Source of the DNA: Raoultibacter phocaeensis
GTDB taxonomy: Bacteria > Actinomycetota > Coriobacteriia > Coriobacteriales > Eggerthellaceae
Direction: 5' to 3'
DNA: 64,000 bases
Assembly (NCBI RefSeq): GCF_901411515.1
Contig: NZ_CABDUX010000002.1
Coordinates: 124,001 to 188,000, forward strand
Positions within the stretch are counted from its first letter, which is position 1; each line of letters opens with the position of its first letter. Shown here in pieces: positions 9,123 to 18,310 of the stretch. Position numbers and translations under genes: made by a program. A model generated the notes under the pieces. It made no database searches. It was not told where the DNA came from and saw nothing but the letters and a program-made list of their open reading frames with translations.

Positions 9123-10109
9123 ATGGCCGAGGGACGTCAGAAACTCAAACTGCTGTACCTGATGAAGATGCTCGACGAGGAAACCGATTCCGAGTCAGGG
9201 CTTTCCATGACGCAGATCATCGCAAAGCTCGAGGTGTTGGGCATTACAGCCGAGCGCAAATCGATCTACCGTGATATCGAGACGCTGCGTGATTTCGGGC
9301 TGGACGTGCGCACGTACCAGCGCAGGCCGGTTGAGTACGCCGTCGAGGACCGCGATTTCGCGTTTCCCGAGCTGTTGCTGCTCGTGGATGCGGTGCAAAG
9401 CTCGCGCTTCTTGACGCAAAGCAAAAGCGACGCGCTCGTGCGCAGCGTCAAGAAGCTCGCTTCGCAGCGCCAACGCAAGCTGCTCGACAAGCGGCTGCAC
9501 GTTGAGGGGCGCATCAAGACGCAGAACGAATCGGTGTTCAAAAACGTCGACCGCATCCAGGAAGCCCTTTCCAAGCGGAAGAAGATCTCGTTTCTCTACT
9601 TCAAGTACAATGCGGCCAAAGAGAAGATCATGCAGCACGACGGCGAGCGCTATGTCGAAACGCCCGTACAGCTCGTGTACTCCGACGGTTGCTACTACCT
9701 GGTCGTCTTCAATGAGAAGCACGATACGTTCGTCCATTACCGCGTCGATCGCATGGACGGCATCGAAGTTCTCGAAGAGTCTGCGCAGCGAAACGAGCAG
9801 ATTGCGAACTTCGATCCGCAAAAACTCGAGAGCCGCGCGTTCGGCATGTACTCAGGCGAACCCGTTTCGGCATCGTTCATCGTCGAGGAAGAAGCCATGT
9901 GTGCGGTGATCGATCGATTCGGCAAAGACGTGCAGTCGATTCCCCTCGACGACGGTACCGCTCGGGTGAGCGCCGTCGTGATGAAGAGCCCCGTGTTTTT
10001 CGGCTGGCTCGCCCAGTTCGGGGACCGTGTGCGTATCGAAAAGCCCCAAGCGCTAGCTCGCGAGTACCGGGACTACCTCGCTGGGATCGTGGAAGCGTAC
10101 GGGAGGTAG
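9123..10109 (+). CDS. WYL-domain transcriptional regulator
   Basis: 328 residues. The N-terminal winged HTH recognises DNA (MTQIIAKLEVLGI, then SIYRDIETLRDFGL). The rest is the WYL ligand-sensing region (RISFLYF-like strand at KKISFLYFKYN, then TPVQLVYSDGCYYLVVFNE) and a C-terminal WCX extension. WYL proteins often sense nucleic acid or nucleotide ligands. The ATG at 9123 has AAGGAG spaced 5-6 bases; a longer open frame upstream has no family match. It is convergent with the next gene and their ends overlap by 57 bases. A second WYL regulator is at 41713. Confidence 0.9.
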   Translation: MAEGRQKLKLLYLMKMLDEETDSESGLSMTQIIAKLEVLGITAERKSIYRDIETLRDFGLDVRTYQRRPVEYAVEDRDFAFPELLLLVDAVQSSRFLTQSKSDALVRSVKKLASQRQRKLLDKRLHVEGRIKTQNESVFKNVDRIQEALSKRKKISFLYFKYNAAKEKIMQHDGERYVETPVQLVYSDGCYYLVVFNEKHDTFVHYRVDRMDGIEVLEESAQRNEQIANFDPQKLESRAFGMYSGEPVSASFIVEEEAMCAVIDRFGKDVQSIPLDDGTARVSAVVMKSPVFFGWLAQFGDRVRIEKPQALAREYRDYLAGIVEAYGR

Positions 10110-10673
10110 CCAGGATCGGGCATGTTCTGGCCGAGCGGGGCTTGCCTTGCCCCCGACATGCGTCGTCGAAGCGGTATTGTATTCCGGTTTCTGGACGGTT
10201 TCGATCGTGCAAGCGTCTGCCTCTGAGATGATGCGTATGCATTCGCCCGATCCCGTATGGATATCGAGCGTAAGCGACGAAGCATGTTCGTGTAGGGCGA
10301 GCCGTTTGACCTGGCTTCCCATCACGGACGAAAGAGCCCGGTAGCTTTCCCACTGTGCGCCGAGCGCAAAATCGCTGCTGAGTTGGGAATCGTCTGGCTG
10401 CTCGGCGTGCGTATGCGCTTCCCTGTGAAATGCAACGGGGGCATCGGTGTCGAGGGTGCCGATGCGCAGCGATGGTTTGCAGTCGTTCGAGGGATCTACG
10501 ACGACATCGCACGTTTCAAGGCGCACGATAATCGGTGCGCTGCGCATCCATTCGCCGGAGGCTGCGTTTCGAACGCGAAGGATGTCGGCGATGTACGTGC
10601 CGGCAATGCCGTCGAGTCGGGCGTTCCATTCGTCGGTGTTGCGAGGGAGACGGTTCTTGCTGGGTTCTCTCAT
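10053..10673 (-). CDS. Conserved-looking hypothetical protein
   Basis: 206 residues, soluble, no signal peptide and no family I recognise. The frame has normal codon use, and AAAGG lies before the ATG at 10673. The central part has a histidine-rich stretch (FHREAHTHAEQ) and several alternating strands (RLALHEHASSLTLDIHTG), which suggest a beta-rich fold. Its last 57 bases overlap the end of the convergent WYL regulator. It could instead be a shadow frame, but the opposing frames in 10110-10673 are less protein-like. Confidence 0.55.
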   Translation of the reverse strand: MREPSKNRLPRNTDEWNARLDGIAGTYIADILRVRNAASGEWMRSAPIIVRLETCDVVVDPSNDCKPSLRIGTLDTDAPVAFHREAHTHAEQPDDSQLSSDFALGAQWESYRALSSVMGSQVKRLALHEHASSLTLDIHTGSGECIRIISEADACTIETVQKPEYNTASTTHVGGKASPARPEHARSWLPPVRFHDPSEVVPVLAS

Positions 10674-10839
10674 GGTCTGCCTTTCGATCGAGCGTTTCTT
10701 TGCCGCACAGGATATCGTTAAAAAGCGGAACAAATGTACGATTTTTGGGACAGTTCATGTATTGAGGGAAAAAGGTGAGGGTCGGTCTCTACCTCAAGAA
10801 GGCGCGATAGGGTCTTTCTGCGCTCAGCGAACTGCATAC

Positions 10840-10869
10840 TTGGCGCGCAGCGGGCGACTAGCGTATTAT
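10840..10869 (+). promoter_or_regulatory. Candidate promoter of the regulator-kinase-ABC operon
   Basis: TTGGCG at 10840-10845, 18-base spacer, TATTAT at 10864-10869. Transcription would begin near 10876, giving a leader of about 25 bases that carries the GGAGG ribosome-binding site. Confidence 0.4.
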
Positions 10870-10900
10870 GCGGGGGGACGAAACCTGTTGGAGGTAGCAT

Positions 10901-11572
10901 ATGCGCATACTGCTCGTGGAAGACGACGCGGCCATTGTGGCCGCGCTTTCGAACCTGCTTGCGAGCGAGGGCTACGAAGTCGAATCGGCTTCTCGTCAAG
11001 ATGTCGCCGTGAACCTGCTTGAATCGTCGTCGTACGATTTGGCCTTGCTCGACGTGTCGCTTGAGCAAGGAAGCGGGTTTGCCGTGTGCGCGGCGGCGCG
11101 CGAGAAGGCACCCGCCATGCCGGTTGTGTTCCTCACCGCTTCCGACGACGAGTACAGTACCGTCGCTGGTCTCGACATGGGAGCGGTCGACTATATCGCG
11201 AAGCCGTTTCGAGCCCGGGAGCTTTTGGCCCGCATCAATGCGGCCCTGCGTCGTACGCAAGGTGCGATGCAGGTGCTCGTACTCGGAGATGTGGAAATAG
11301 ATCCGGTATCGGCGACCGTGCGCAAAGGGGGCGACGAGGTTTTCCTTTCGGCGCTCGAATACCGGCTGGTGCTGTTGTTCGCGCAGAATGCGGGATCGCT
11401 CGTTACGCGGGAGCGTCTGCGCAATGCGCTTTGGGACAGCGCGGGCGAGTACGTAAGCGACAACGCCATCAACGTGTATATCAAACGGCTGCGCGAGCGC
11501 ATCGAGGACGATCCGTCCAACCCGAAGATCATCGTGACGGTGCGCGGCCTTGGATACAAGGTGGGCAGCTAA
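10901..11572 (+). CDS. OmpR-family response regulator
   Basis: 223 residues. Receiver domain with LLVEDDAA, Asp51 in LALLDVSLEQG, and IAKPFRARELL. The C-terminal winged helix ends TVRGLGYKVGS. TTGGAGG precedes the ATG. It is the first gene of a four-gene operon with a small kinase, an ABC ATPase and an FtsX-type permease, an arrangement like the Bce/Vnc-type modules that respond to cell-envelope-active peptides. The kinase start is 1 base after this stop codon. Confidence 0.93.
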   Translation: MRILLVEDDAAIVAALSNLLASEGYEVESASRQDVAVNLLESSSYDLALLDVSLEQGSGFAVCAAAREKAPAMPVVFLTASDDEYSTVAGLDMGAVDYIAKPFRARELLARINAALRRTQGAMQVLVLGDVEIDPVSATVRKGGDEVFLSALEYRLVLLFAQNAGSLVTRERLRNALWDSAGEYVSDNAINVYIKRLRERIEDDPSNPKIIVTVRGLGYKVGS

Positions 11573-11573
11573 C

Positions 11574-12626
11574 ATGGGCTCGCTTGTGCGCAACCCCGCG
11601 CTTCTGTGGCAGTCGATCGCTCTCGTGTGCGCCGAGCTTGCCGTGTGCGTTGGCGCCTTCGTTGTCGCAGGCTGGCAGGTTGCCGCGGCTGCCGGTGCAG
11701 CGGGCCTGGTCGCCTGCGTGCTGTTCTGCGTGTTCTCCGTCATGCGCCATCGCGAGATCGCTCGGCTCGCCGCAGAGATAGACGAAGTGCTCCACGCGGG
11801 ACGCAGGATCGATCTTACCGATTGCCGCGAGGGCGATGTCGCCGTGCTGCGCAACGAGGTTTCGAAGATGGTTGCGCGCCTTTCGCGCACTGCTGAGCAG
11901 CTCGAGCGGGAGAAAGGCGCGCTTGCCGATGCGCTTGCCGATGTATCGCATCAGATTCGCACGCCGCTCACGGCAATCGAACTCATGATTCCCCTTATCG
12001 AGCGATCCGAAAGCGACGAAGAGCGCTCGCGATGGCTCCACGAGCTCGAGCGCATGGTCGATCGGGTGTCGTGGCTCGTGACCGCGCTCTTGAAAATGGC
12101 GAAGCTCGATGCGGGTGCGGTGCGCTTCCAGCAAAGACCCGTCGATGTGCCGCGTGCAGTTGAGGCTGCCGTCGATCCGCTTGCGGTTGCGCTCGATATG
12201 CGCGAAGTTGCCTGTTTGATCGAGGCGGACGGAAGCGAGACGTTCGAAGGCGATAGCGCCTGGACTACCGAAGCGGTCGCAAACATCGTCAAGAACTGCA
12301 TGGAGCACACGCCGGCGGGAGGCCGGATCGCAATAGCCGTTGAAGATGACGCCGTGGCCTGCCGCATCCGCATTGCCGATACGGGTCCGGGTATCGCAGA
12401 AGATGACCTTCCGCATATTTTCGAACGGTTCTATCGCGGTCGAGCGCGGGTGCTGGGGGCGGAGGCCGACCCGCACGACGACGAGGTGCTTCGCCCGCAA
12501 GGGTTCGGCATCGGTCTTTCGCTTGCCCAATCGCTCGTGTCGGCGCAAGGCGGATCGCTGCGCGCGTTCAACTGCGAATCGGGCGGCGCCTGCTTCGAGA
12601 TGACGTTTCCGAAGCTGACGGTGTAG
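11574..12626 (+). CDS. Sensor histidine kinase with short extracellular loop
   Basis: 350 residues. Two transmembrane helices (about 10-32 and 36-56) are separated by only a few residues, so there is essentially no extracellular sensor domain. Kinase core: His126 in DVSHQIRTPLTA, N-box NIVKNCMEHTP, G-boxes DTGPGIAEDDLPHIFERFY and GFGIGLSLAQSL. I use the ATG at 11574, with AAGGTGG upstream. The lack of a sensor loop fits intramembrane-sensing kinases that detect the flux state of the partner ABC transporter, which is encoded downstream. Confidence 0.92.
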   Translation: MGSLVRNPALLWQSIALVCAELAVCVGAFVVAGWQVAAAAGAAGLVACVLFCVFSVMRHREIARLAAEIDEVLHAGRRIDLTDCREGDVAVLRNEVSKMVARLSRTAEQLEREKGALADALADVSHQIRTPLTAIELMIPLIERSESDEERSRWLHELERMVDRVSWLVTALLKMAKLDAGAVRFQQRPVDVPRAVEAAVDPLAVALDMREVACLIEADGSETFEGDSAWTTEAVANIVKNCMEHTPAGGRIAIAVEDDAVACRIRIADTGPGIAEDDLPHIFERFYRGRARVLGAEADPHDDEVLRPQGFGIGLSLAQSLVSAQGGSLRAFNCESGGACFEMTFPKLTV

Positions 12627-12802
12627 GCTTTCGGACTACGTTTGCGGGTTGGCGGGCTGGAACTCGGCGCCGGCGGGTTGGCCGCACTCCGCGCGTTCCG
12701 CGCGCGTTTCGGTGCGATTTGGGCCGTACGCGATTGCAGTCTGGGCTTCGCCGCTCATGCAGCTCGGTCGCGTTCGGCCGTCGCGGCGGCACGGCGGGAA
12801 GA

Positions 12803-12818
12803 ATTACAATTCCGTAAT
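12803..12818 (+). promoter_or_regulatory. Inverted repeat upstream of the ABC gene, candidate operator
   Basis: ATTAC, six bases, GTAAT. The symmetry extends one base pair further with one mismatch. It stands 75 bases before the ATPase start in the 266-base gap after the kinase gene, where a binding site for the operon's response regulator would be expected. Confidence 0.4.
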
Positions 12819-12892
12819 GCGAGCGTCATGTGCGGGCAAGACGATTCTGCGAAGCTGGAATCGGACTGCAATCGACGAGGAAAGCGGACGTT

Positions 12893-13576
12893 ATGGACAT
12901 CATCACCGTACAGCATCTCACGAAGGTTTACGGAACGGGGCCTGCGGCCACCCGCGCGCTCGATGACGTTTCGTTTTCTGTTGCGGAAGGCGAGTACGTT
13001 GCCATCGTGGGCTCGTCGGGGTCGGGCAAGTCGACGCTTCTGCATCTCATAGGCGGAGTCGACCGTCCGACGTCGGGGACCGTGCTTTTAAACGGGGCGG
13101 ACGTGTACGCGCGCTCCGACGAGGAGCTTGCGGTGTTTCGCCGCCGCGAGGTGGGATTGGTGTATCAGTTCTACAATCTCATTCCCGTGCTGAACGTAGT
13201 TGAGAACATGACGCTTCCCGTTTCGCTCGACGGGCGTCCCGTGAACGGCGCGCGGCTTGCTTCGCTGCTCGGATCGCTGGGCCTCGAGGGACGCGAGGGG
13301 CATCTGCCCAATCAGCTCTCGGGCGGACAGCAACAGCGCGTGGCTATCGGCAGGGCGCTCATGAACGCACCCGCCGTCGTGCTTGCCGACGAACCCACCG
13401 GCAACCTCGATTCGAAGAACAGCCGCGAAATCATGGCGCTTCTGCGCGCATCGAACAAGCAGATGGGCCAGACGCTTATCGTCATCACCCATGACGAGGA
13501 CATCGCGCTTTCGGCCGACCGCATCATCGCTATCGAAGACGGGCGAATCGCACGCGATGAGAGGATTCGGCGATGA
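12893..13576 (+). CDS. ABC transporter ATP-binding protein (MacB/BceA type)
   Basis: 227 residues, single nucleotide-binding domain. Walker A GSSGSGKST, Q-loop VYQFYNLIPVLNV, signature LSGGQQQRVAIGRAL, Walker B VVLADEPTGNLDS, and switch His in VITHDE. The YQFYNLIP segment is typical of the LolD/MacB/BceA family that works with FtsX-type permeases. Start at 12893 with GAGGAAAG upstream. It overlaps the permease gene by 4 bases (ATGA), so translation is coupled. Confidence 0.95.
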   Translation: MDIITVQHLTKVYGTGPAATRALDDVSFSVAEGEYVAIVGSSGSGKSTLLHLIGGVDRPTSGTVLLNGADVYARSDEELAVFRRREVGLVYQFYNLIPVLNVVENMTLPVSLDGRPVNGARLASLLGSLGLEGREGHLPNQLSGGQQQRVAIGRALMNAPAVVLADEPTGNLDSKNSREIMALLRASNKQMGQTLIVITHDEDIALSADRIIAIEDGRIARDERIRR

Positions 13577-16536
13577 GCGTGATGACCTCGTTCACGCTGC
13601 GTTCTCTCAAGAAGAACCGCGTGCGCACCGTCGTCTCCGTCGTCGGCATCGCGCTCTCGTGCGCTCTCATCACGGCGGTGTTTACGAGTGTGACGAGCCT
13701 TCAAGCAGGGCTTCTCGAGCGTACGCTGGCAACTGAGGGCTCGTGGCAGATCGCCTCGTCGCAGCTTTCCGAGAACGCTTACGAGGAATTCTTGACGAGC
13801 GATACCGTCGTCGATATGGCCGTCTCGCACGAACTCGGATCGGCGAAGCTGACACCCGAGGACAGCAGGTCCATGGGCGAGTTCGTGGCGGTGAAAACCT
13901 ATCCCGATACCGTTAAGGGCACGTTCGCCCCCGGCGGAACGCCGCTTACCTTGGTTCCTGAACTCGAAGAGGGCCGCCTTCCCGAATCGGACACCGAAGT
14001 GGTGCTGCCCGACTACTGCAAGGGCGTCGTGCTTGGCGAAGGCGTTGCGGATGCGGGGGCGGTATCGGACGGCGCGCTCGAAGTGGGAAGCGCGCTCACG
14101 CTTCATCTCGGCACGCGGATGGTCGAAGACGCCAACGGCGGGGGGCAGCGCGCGCTCGACAGCTTCCGCTACGGCTACCTCTCTCCGGAAACCGGGTACC
14201 CGAGCGAAGAGGAGCTGGTGGATGCGAGTACCCGAACCTATACGGTCGTGGGCTTCTACGAGCGCCAATCGAATTTCGGGGGAAGCGATTTCACGGCTTC
14301 AAATTCCTCGATTGTCGCGCTGACAAGCGCCGATGCGTCGAGCGGGGGAATAATCAGCGCGTATTTAACGGTGCAGGGGCTCTCGAGCACTGCCGAGATG
14401 CAGGCGTTCGTGAACGAACGGATAACGGAAGCCGATGCGATTCCGATGTACCATGTAAATCTGTTCCGCTACCAAGGTATTGCCGACGGCCGCCCCATCG
14501 AAGGCACGCTTTGGATGATCGCGATTGTGCTCACCGCTGTGATCGTGGTGGCGTCGGTTTCGCTCATTTACAACTCATTCGCCATCTCGGTGGCTGACCG
14601 CACGCGGCAGTTCGGGCTGCTCTCGTCCATCGGCGCTTCGAAAAAGCAGATCAGACGGTCGGTATTGTTCGAGGCGTTCTTCCTCGGGCTTATCGGCGTG
14701 CCTGTAGGCGTGCTTGTGGGCATCGGGGGCGTAGCGGCGGTGTTCGCGCTCACGCAGGAAGCGTTTACGGCGATGATCGGAACCGGGGGTTCGGTGTCGC
14801 TTCATGTCGAACCTGTGGTGCTTGCGGTGGTTGTACTGCTTTCCGCCGTGACGCTGCTTGCAAGCGCTTGGGTACCTGCGCAGCGGGCGGGTAAGGTGTC
14901 GGCCGTCGACGCCATTAGGCAAACGCAGGACGTGAAGGTCTCGAAGCGTGCGGCGCGCAGGGCCCGGGCGGCGGGTGCGAAGGCGGCGAAGCGCGGAACG
15001 GAAGTGCCTGCGGGCGTGTCGGGGCTTTCCGGAAAGCTGTTCGGCGCCCCGGGCTTCATCGCCCATCGCAACCTTTCGCGGGCGAGCGCCAGGGGGCGTA
15101 CCGTGGTGGCATCGCTTGCCGTGAGCGTGGCGCTCATCGTGGTTTCGGGAAGCGTGGCGCTGTACCTGACGCCCATAGCGGATCGCGCCGAGAGCAAGAA
15201 CGCGGCGGGGAGCGGGGCGGATATCATCGTTTCGGGATCCGCTCCCGAAATGGCCGAGTTAAGCGCTTTTTCAGCCGAGCTCGACGAGTTTAAGGCGCAA
15301 GCCGAGAAGATCGGCGGCATCGAGTTTCTCAGTTCGTACAAACAGGGACAGGCCGACGCAGCGCTACCCGCTGCGATGATATCGGAAGACGGCCGTATGG
15401 TGGGCGATGACATCGACGAGCAGCAAAACGCATCGTTCGTACCGTCGAGCTTCTCAAGCAATGGGGACTACCTCGGCGATCTGACCATCTTCTACCTCGA
15501 CGATAAGTCGTGGACCGACTTGGTGAAAGACCTCGGACTCGATGAGGCGGCGTTCACGGATCCCGCGAATCCGCAGGCGATCGGCCTCAATCGCTATCAG
15601 GGCATCATCGGAGGCGATTCGTATGCCGATGCGAAGCCGTTTGCGGCTACGGGCCCGATCGACCTGTATGCGATCGACTACAACCTCAAAGACGATGCGG
15701 GTTCATGGGGCAGTATGGGTGTGCGGGAGAATGCAAGCGGAAACCTCGTCGTGGGGTACGTGAACCAGTACAGCGAAGAGGAGCCCGAGATAATCGAGAA
15801 GCCGGTCGAAGAGGTCGCTTCGAAGACGACCATCGAGGTGGGGGCGCTCACCGACGAGGTGCCCGCTTCGGTCAACTCGGGAAGCGCGTCGATCCACTTC
15901 CCCGTGATCCTCTTGCCGGAAAGCGTTGCCGGTTCTGCCGCAGGTATCGTGAGCCCGAGCGGCGAGAGGGGCGTGTTCGATTACTACTGGACGAACCTTT
16001 CGTTCGGGGCCGAGAACCATGCCGAGGCGGCCGAAGCGCTCGAAGAACTGGCAAAACAGTCTGAGCTGTTGGATTTTAGAGTGTTCGACGTGACCGAATC
16101 GGCCCGTCAAAGCCGTCTCATCGCTCAGGCGGTGCAGCTTTTCATCGCGTGTTTTGCTGTGATCATGCTGCTCATATCGGTGGCAAACGTGTTCAATACG
16201 CTCACGAACAGCATCATCTTGCGTACGCGCGAATTCGCGATGCTGAAATCGGCGGGCATGGGAGATAGGGCGTTCGCCCGTATGCTCGTGTACGAATGCG
16301 CGAGCTACGCGGTGCGCGGTTTGGCGATCGGGCTTGCGGTGGCGTTGGGGGCGACGTATCTGCTCTATTGGGCGGTGAACCTGTCGTTCACGGGGCTTGT
16401 GTTCGCGTTACCATGGGGATACGTGGGCGTTGCGGTTGCCGTGGTGCTGGCCGTGCTGGCCCTGAGCGTTGCGTTTGCGCTGCGCAGGAGCCACGCATCG
16501 AGTGTCGTCGATGCGCTCAGGGCGGATGCGGTGTAG
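13573..16536 (+). CDS. FtsX-like ABC permease, large form
   Basis: 987 residues. A first transmembrane helix near residues 17-38 is followed by a large extracellular domain of about 270 residues. Then come an FtsX core with three helices (starting TLWMMIAIVLTAVIVV), a cytoplasmic basic stretch, a second extracellular domain of about 350 residues (about 535-860), and a second FtsX core starting AQAVQLFIACFAVIMLL. The motif RTREFAMLKSAGM before the last helices is characteristic. Such permeases move lipids, peptides or antibiotics out of the membrane or transmit mechanical signals. With the upstream two-component pair this looks like a self-regulated envelope-stress or peptide-resistance module. 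The substrate is not known. Confidence 0.93.
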   Translation: MSVMTSFTLRSLKKNRVRTVVSVVGIALSCALITAVFTSVTSLQAGLLERTLATEGSWQIASSQLSENAYEEFLTSDTVVDMAVSHELGSAKLTPEDSRSMGEFVAVKTYPDTVKGTFAPGGTPLTLVPELEEGRLPESDTEVVLPDYCKGVVLGEGVADAGAVSDGALEVGSALTLHLGTRMVEDANGGGQRALDSFRYGYLSPETGYPSEEELVDASTRTYTVVGFYERQSNFGGSDFTASNSSIVALTSADASSGGIISAYLTVQGLSSTAEMQAFVNERITEADAIPMYHVNLFRYQGIADGRPIEGTLWMIAIVLTAVIVVASVSLIYNSFAISVADRTRQFGLLSSIGASKKQIRRSVLFEAFFLGLIGVPVGVLVGIGGVAAVFALTQEAFTAMIGTGGSVSLHVEPVVLAVVVLLSAVTLLASAWVPAQRAGKVSAVDAIRQTQDVKVSKRAARRARAAGAKAAKRGTEVPAGVSGLSGKLFGAPGFIAHRNLSRASARGRTVVASLAVSVALIVVSGSVALYLTPIADRAESKNAAGSGADIIVSGSAPEMAELSAFSAELDEFKAQAEKIGGIEFLSSYKQGQADAALPAAMISEDGRMVGDDIDEQQNASFVPSSFSSNGDYLGDLTIFYLDDKSWTDLVKDLGLDEAAFTDPANPQAIGLNRYQGIIGGDSYADAKPFAATGPIDLYAIDYNLKDDAGSWGSMGVRENASGNLVVGYVNQYSEEEPEIIEKPVEEVASKTTIEVGALTDEVPASVNSGSASIHFPVILLPESVAGSAAGIVSPSGERGVFDYYWTNLSFGAENHAEAAEALEELAKQSELLDFRVFDVTESARQSRLIAQAVQLFIACFAVIMLLISVANVFNTLTNSIILRTREFAMLKSAGMGDRAFARMLVYECASYAVRGLAIGLAVALGATYLLYWAVNLSFTGLVFALPWGYVGVAVAVVLAVLALSVAFALRRSHASSVVDALRADAV

Positions 16537-16753
16537 AAGGGATGCGGCTTCCGCTAATCTGCACAAGGCGGAACCTTCGCACCAGCTGCACGGCGGATGC
16601 GTTTTGTTGGCGTCCCTCACGCGGTCGTTCTCGTGCGGTATCTTCGAGCGTAACGGTCGGCTGCGGGCGTTTCGCCGAATGTCCGCAGCGGGGCGCCCGT
16701 CATGCGCTACCCTGTAAACCAGCTGTGAAAACCGACGATCGAGGATGGCGCGC

Positions 16754-18133
16754 ATGGCCGATGTGGTTCCCTTTTTCTGTATCCGACCCCGCGAAGATTG
16801 TGCGAGCGAGGTGGCATCGCTTCCCTACGATGTGTTCAGCCTCGACGAAGCGCGCGCCGAAATAGAGCGGCATCCCCGTTCGTTTCTCCGGATCGATCTG
16901 CCCGAGGCGACGCTGCCCTATGCGGTCGAAACGCACGATGATGCCGTATACGCGCATGCTAGAGCCTTGCTCGACGAGGCAATCGAGGACGGCACGTATG
17001 TTGAGGATGGCGAGCCCTGCTACTATCTGTACCGCTTGCGTACATCCGACGGGCGTTCGCAGACGGGCGTTGTCGGATGCGCCTCGATCGACGACTACGA
17101 GAACGGTGTCGTAAAGAAACACGAGAAGACCCGCGCCGATAAAGAGAGAGACCGCATCCGTCACGTCGACACATGCAGCGCTCAGACGGGCCCTATTTTT
17201 CTGGCGTTTCGCTCCGACGGTGCAGTCGAAGGGGTGATCGACCGCGTTGGGGGCCAGCCGCCCCTGTACGATTTCGAGGCGGACGACGGCGTGCGTCATA
17301 CGGTGTGGCGCGTAGACGATCTCGCCGATAGCGAGGCGATTCGCTGCGCGTTTGAGCGTACGCCTGCGCTCTATATAGCCGACGGGCACCACCGTGCGGC
17401 TTCTGCCGTGAAGGCAGGGCTACTGCGCCGTGAGGCTGCGATCGCGGCTGCTGGGGAAGGCTGCGAGGTGTCTCGTGTTGCGCAGGAGGGCGGTTGCTGC
17501 GAAGGCGAGGACGATGCTCGTGGCGGCGCCAAGGTCGGGTTCTGCGCAGGCGAGGACGGTGCCCACGACAGCGCAGTGCGTGCGGCTGCCGCCCCCGCGC
17601 TCGAGTCCGACCACTTCCTCTCCGTCATCTTCCCGAGCGATCAGCTGACGATCCTCGATTACAACCGCGTGGTAGCCGATTTGAATGGGCTTGGACAGGA
17701 TGCGTTTCTCGACCGCGTGAAGGAGCGCTTCGAAGTGTCTGGGCCATACGCGGCACCCCGCAAGCCCGAGCGCAAGGGAACGTTCGGTATGTACCTGGGC
17801 GGCGCATGGTACGGGCTTGCAGTGAAAGATGCGTACCGCTCGGACGATCCCGTATCCGGCCTCGATGTTGCGCTTCTGCAGGACAACCTTCTGGGGCCCG
17901 TGCTCGGCATCGACGATCCTCGCACCGACAAGCGCATCGATTTTGTCGGCGGCATCCGCGGACTCGGCGAGCTCGCCCGCCGCGTCGATGAGGGCATGGC
18001 TGTGGCGTTTGCGCTGTATCCAACGTCCATTGACGAGCTGTTCGCTGTCGCCGATGCGGGTCTTCTCATGCCGCCGAAGTCGACCTGGTTCGAGCCGAAG
18101 CTTCGAAGCGGACTGTTCATCCATCGGATCTAG
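16754..18133 (+). CDS. DUF1015 family protein
   Basis: 459 residues. DUF1015 hallmarks: LPYDVFS near the N-terminus, a VKKHEKTRADKERDR segment, and YIADGHHRAASA. The fold is related to ParB/sulfiredoxin-type proteins, and function is unproven; relatives are often beside serine or phosphoglycerate metabolism genes, but not here. GAGG ends directly at an in-frame ATG at 16745 and is 9 bases before the ATG at 16754, so I use 16754. A low-complexity insert of about 50 residues (about 230-280, rich in Ala, Gly, Cys, Glu) follows the GHHR motif and is not part of the usual domain. Confidence 0.85.
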   Translation: MADVVPFFCIRPREDCASEVASLPYDVFSLDEARAEIERHPRSFLRIDLPEATLPYAVETHDDAVYAHARALLDEAIEDGTYVEDGEPCYYLYRLRTSDGRSQTGVVGCASIDDYENGVVKKHEKTRADKERDRIRHVDTCSAQTGPIFLAFRSDGAVEGVIDRVGGQPPLYDFEADDGVRHTVWRVDDLADSEAIRCAFERTPALYIADGHHRAASAVKAGLLRREAAIAAAGEGCEVSRVAQEGGCCEGEDDARGGAKVGFCAGEDGAHDSAVRAAAAPALESDHFLSVIFPSDQLTILDYNRVVADLNGLGQDAFLDRVKERFEVSGPYAAPRKPERKGTFGMYLGGAWYGLAVKDAYRSDDPVSGLDVALLQDNLLGPVLGIDDPRTDKRIDFVGGIRGLGELARRVDEGMAVAFALYPTSIDELFAVADAGLLMPPKSTWFEPKLRSGLFIHRI

Positions 18134-18310
18134 AAGGCTTGCTTGTGCGGCATGCTCCTGGTGCGCGGCTTGCAACCGTTCGGTAGAGATGACGGTGCTG
18201 CAAGCCGCCGCTCAGCGGACGGACTACCAAAGCCTTTTCGCTTGCTACGCGATTTGTGCGCCCGCATCCGCTCCGAGATGTACTTGCTTGCGTGTCGAGA
18301 TTTGTGTCGG

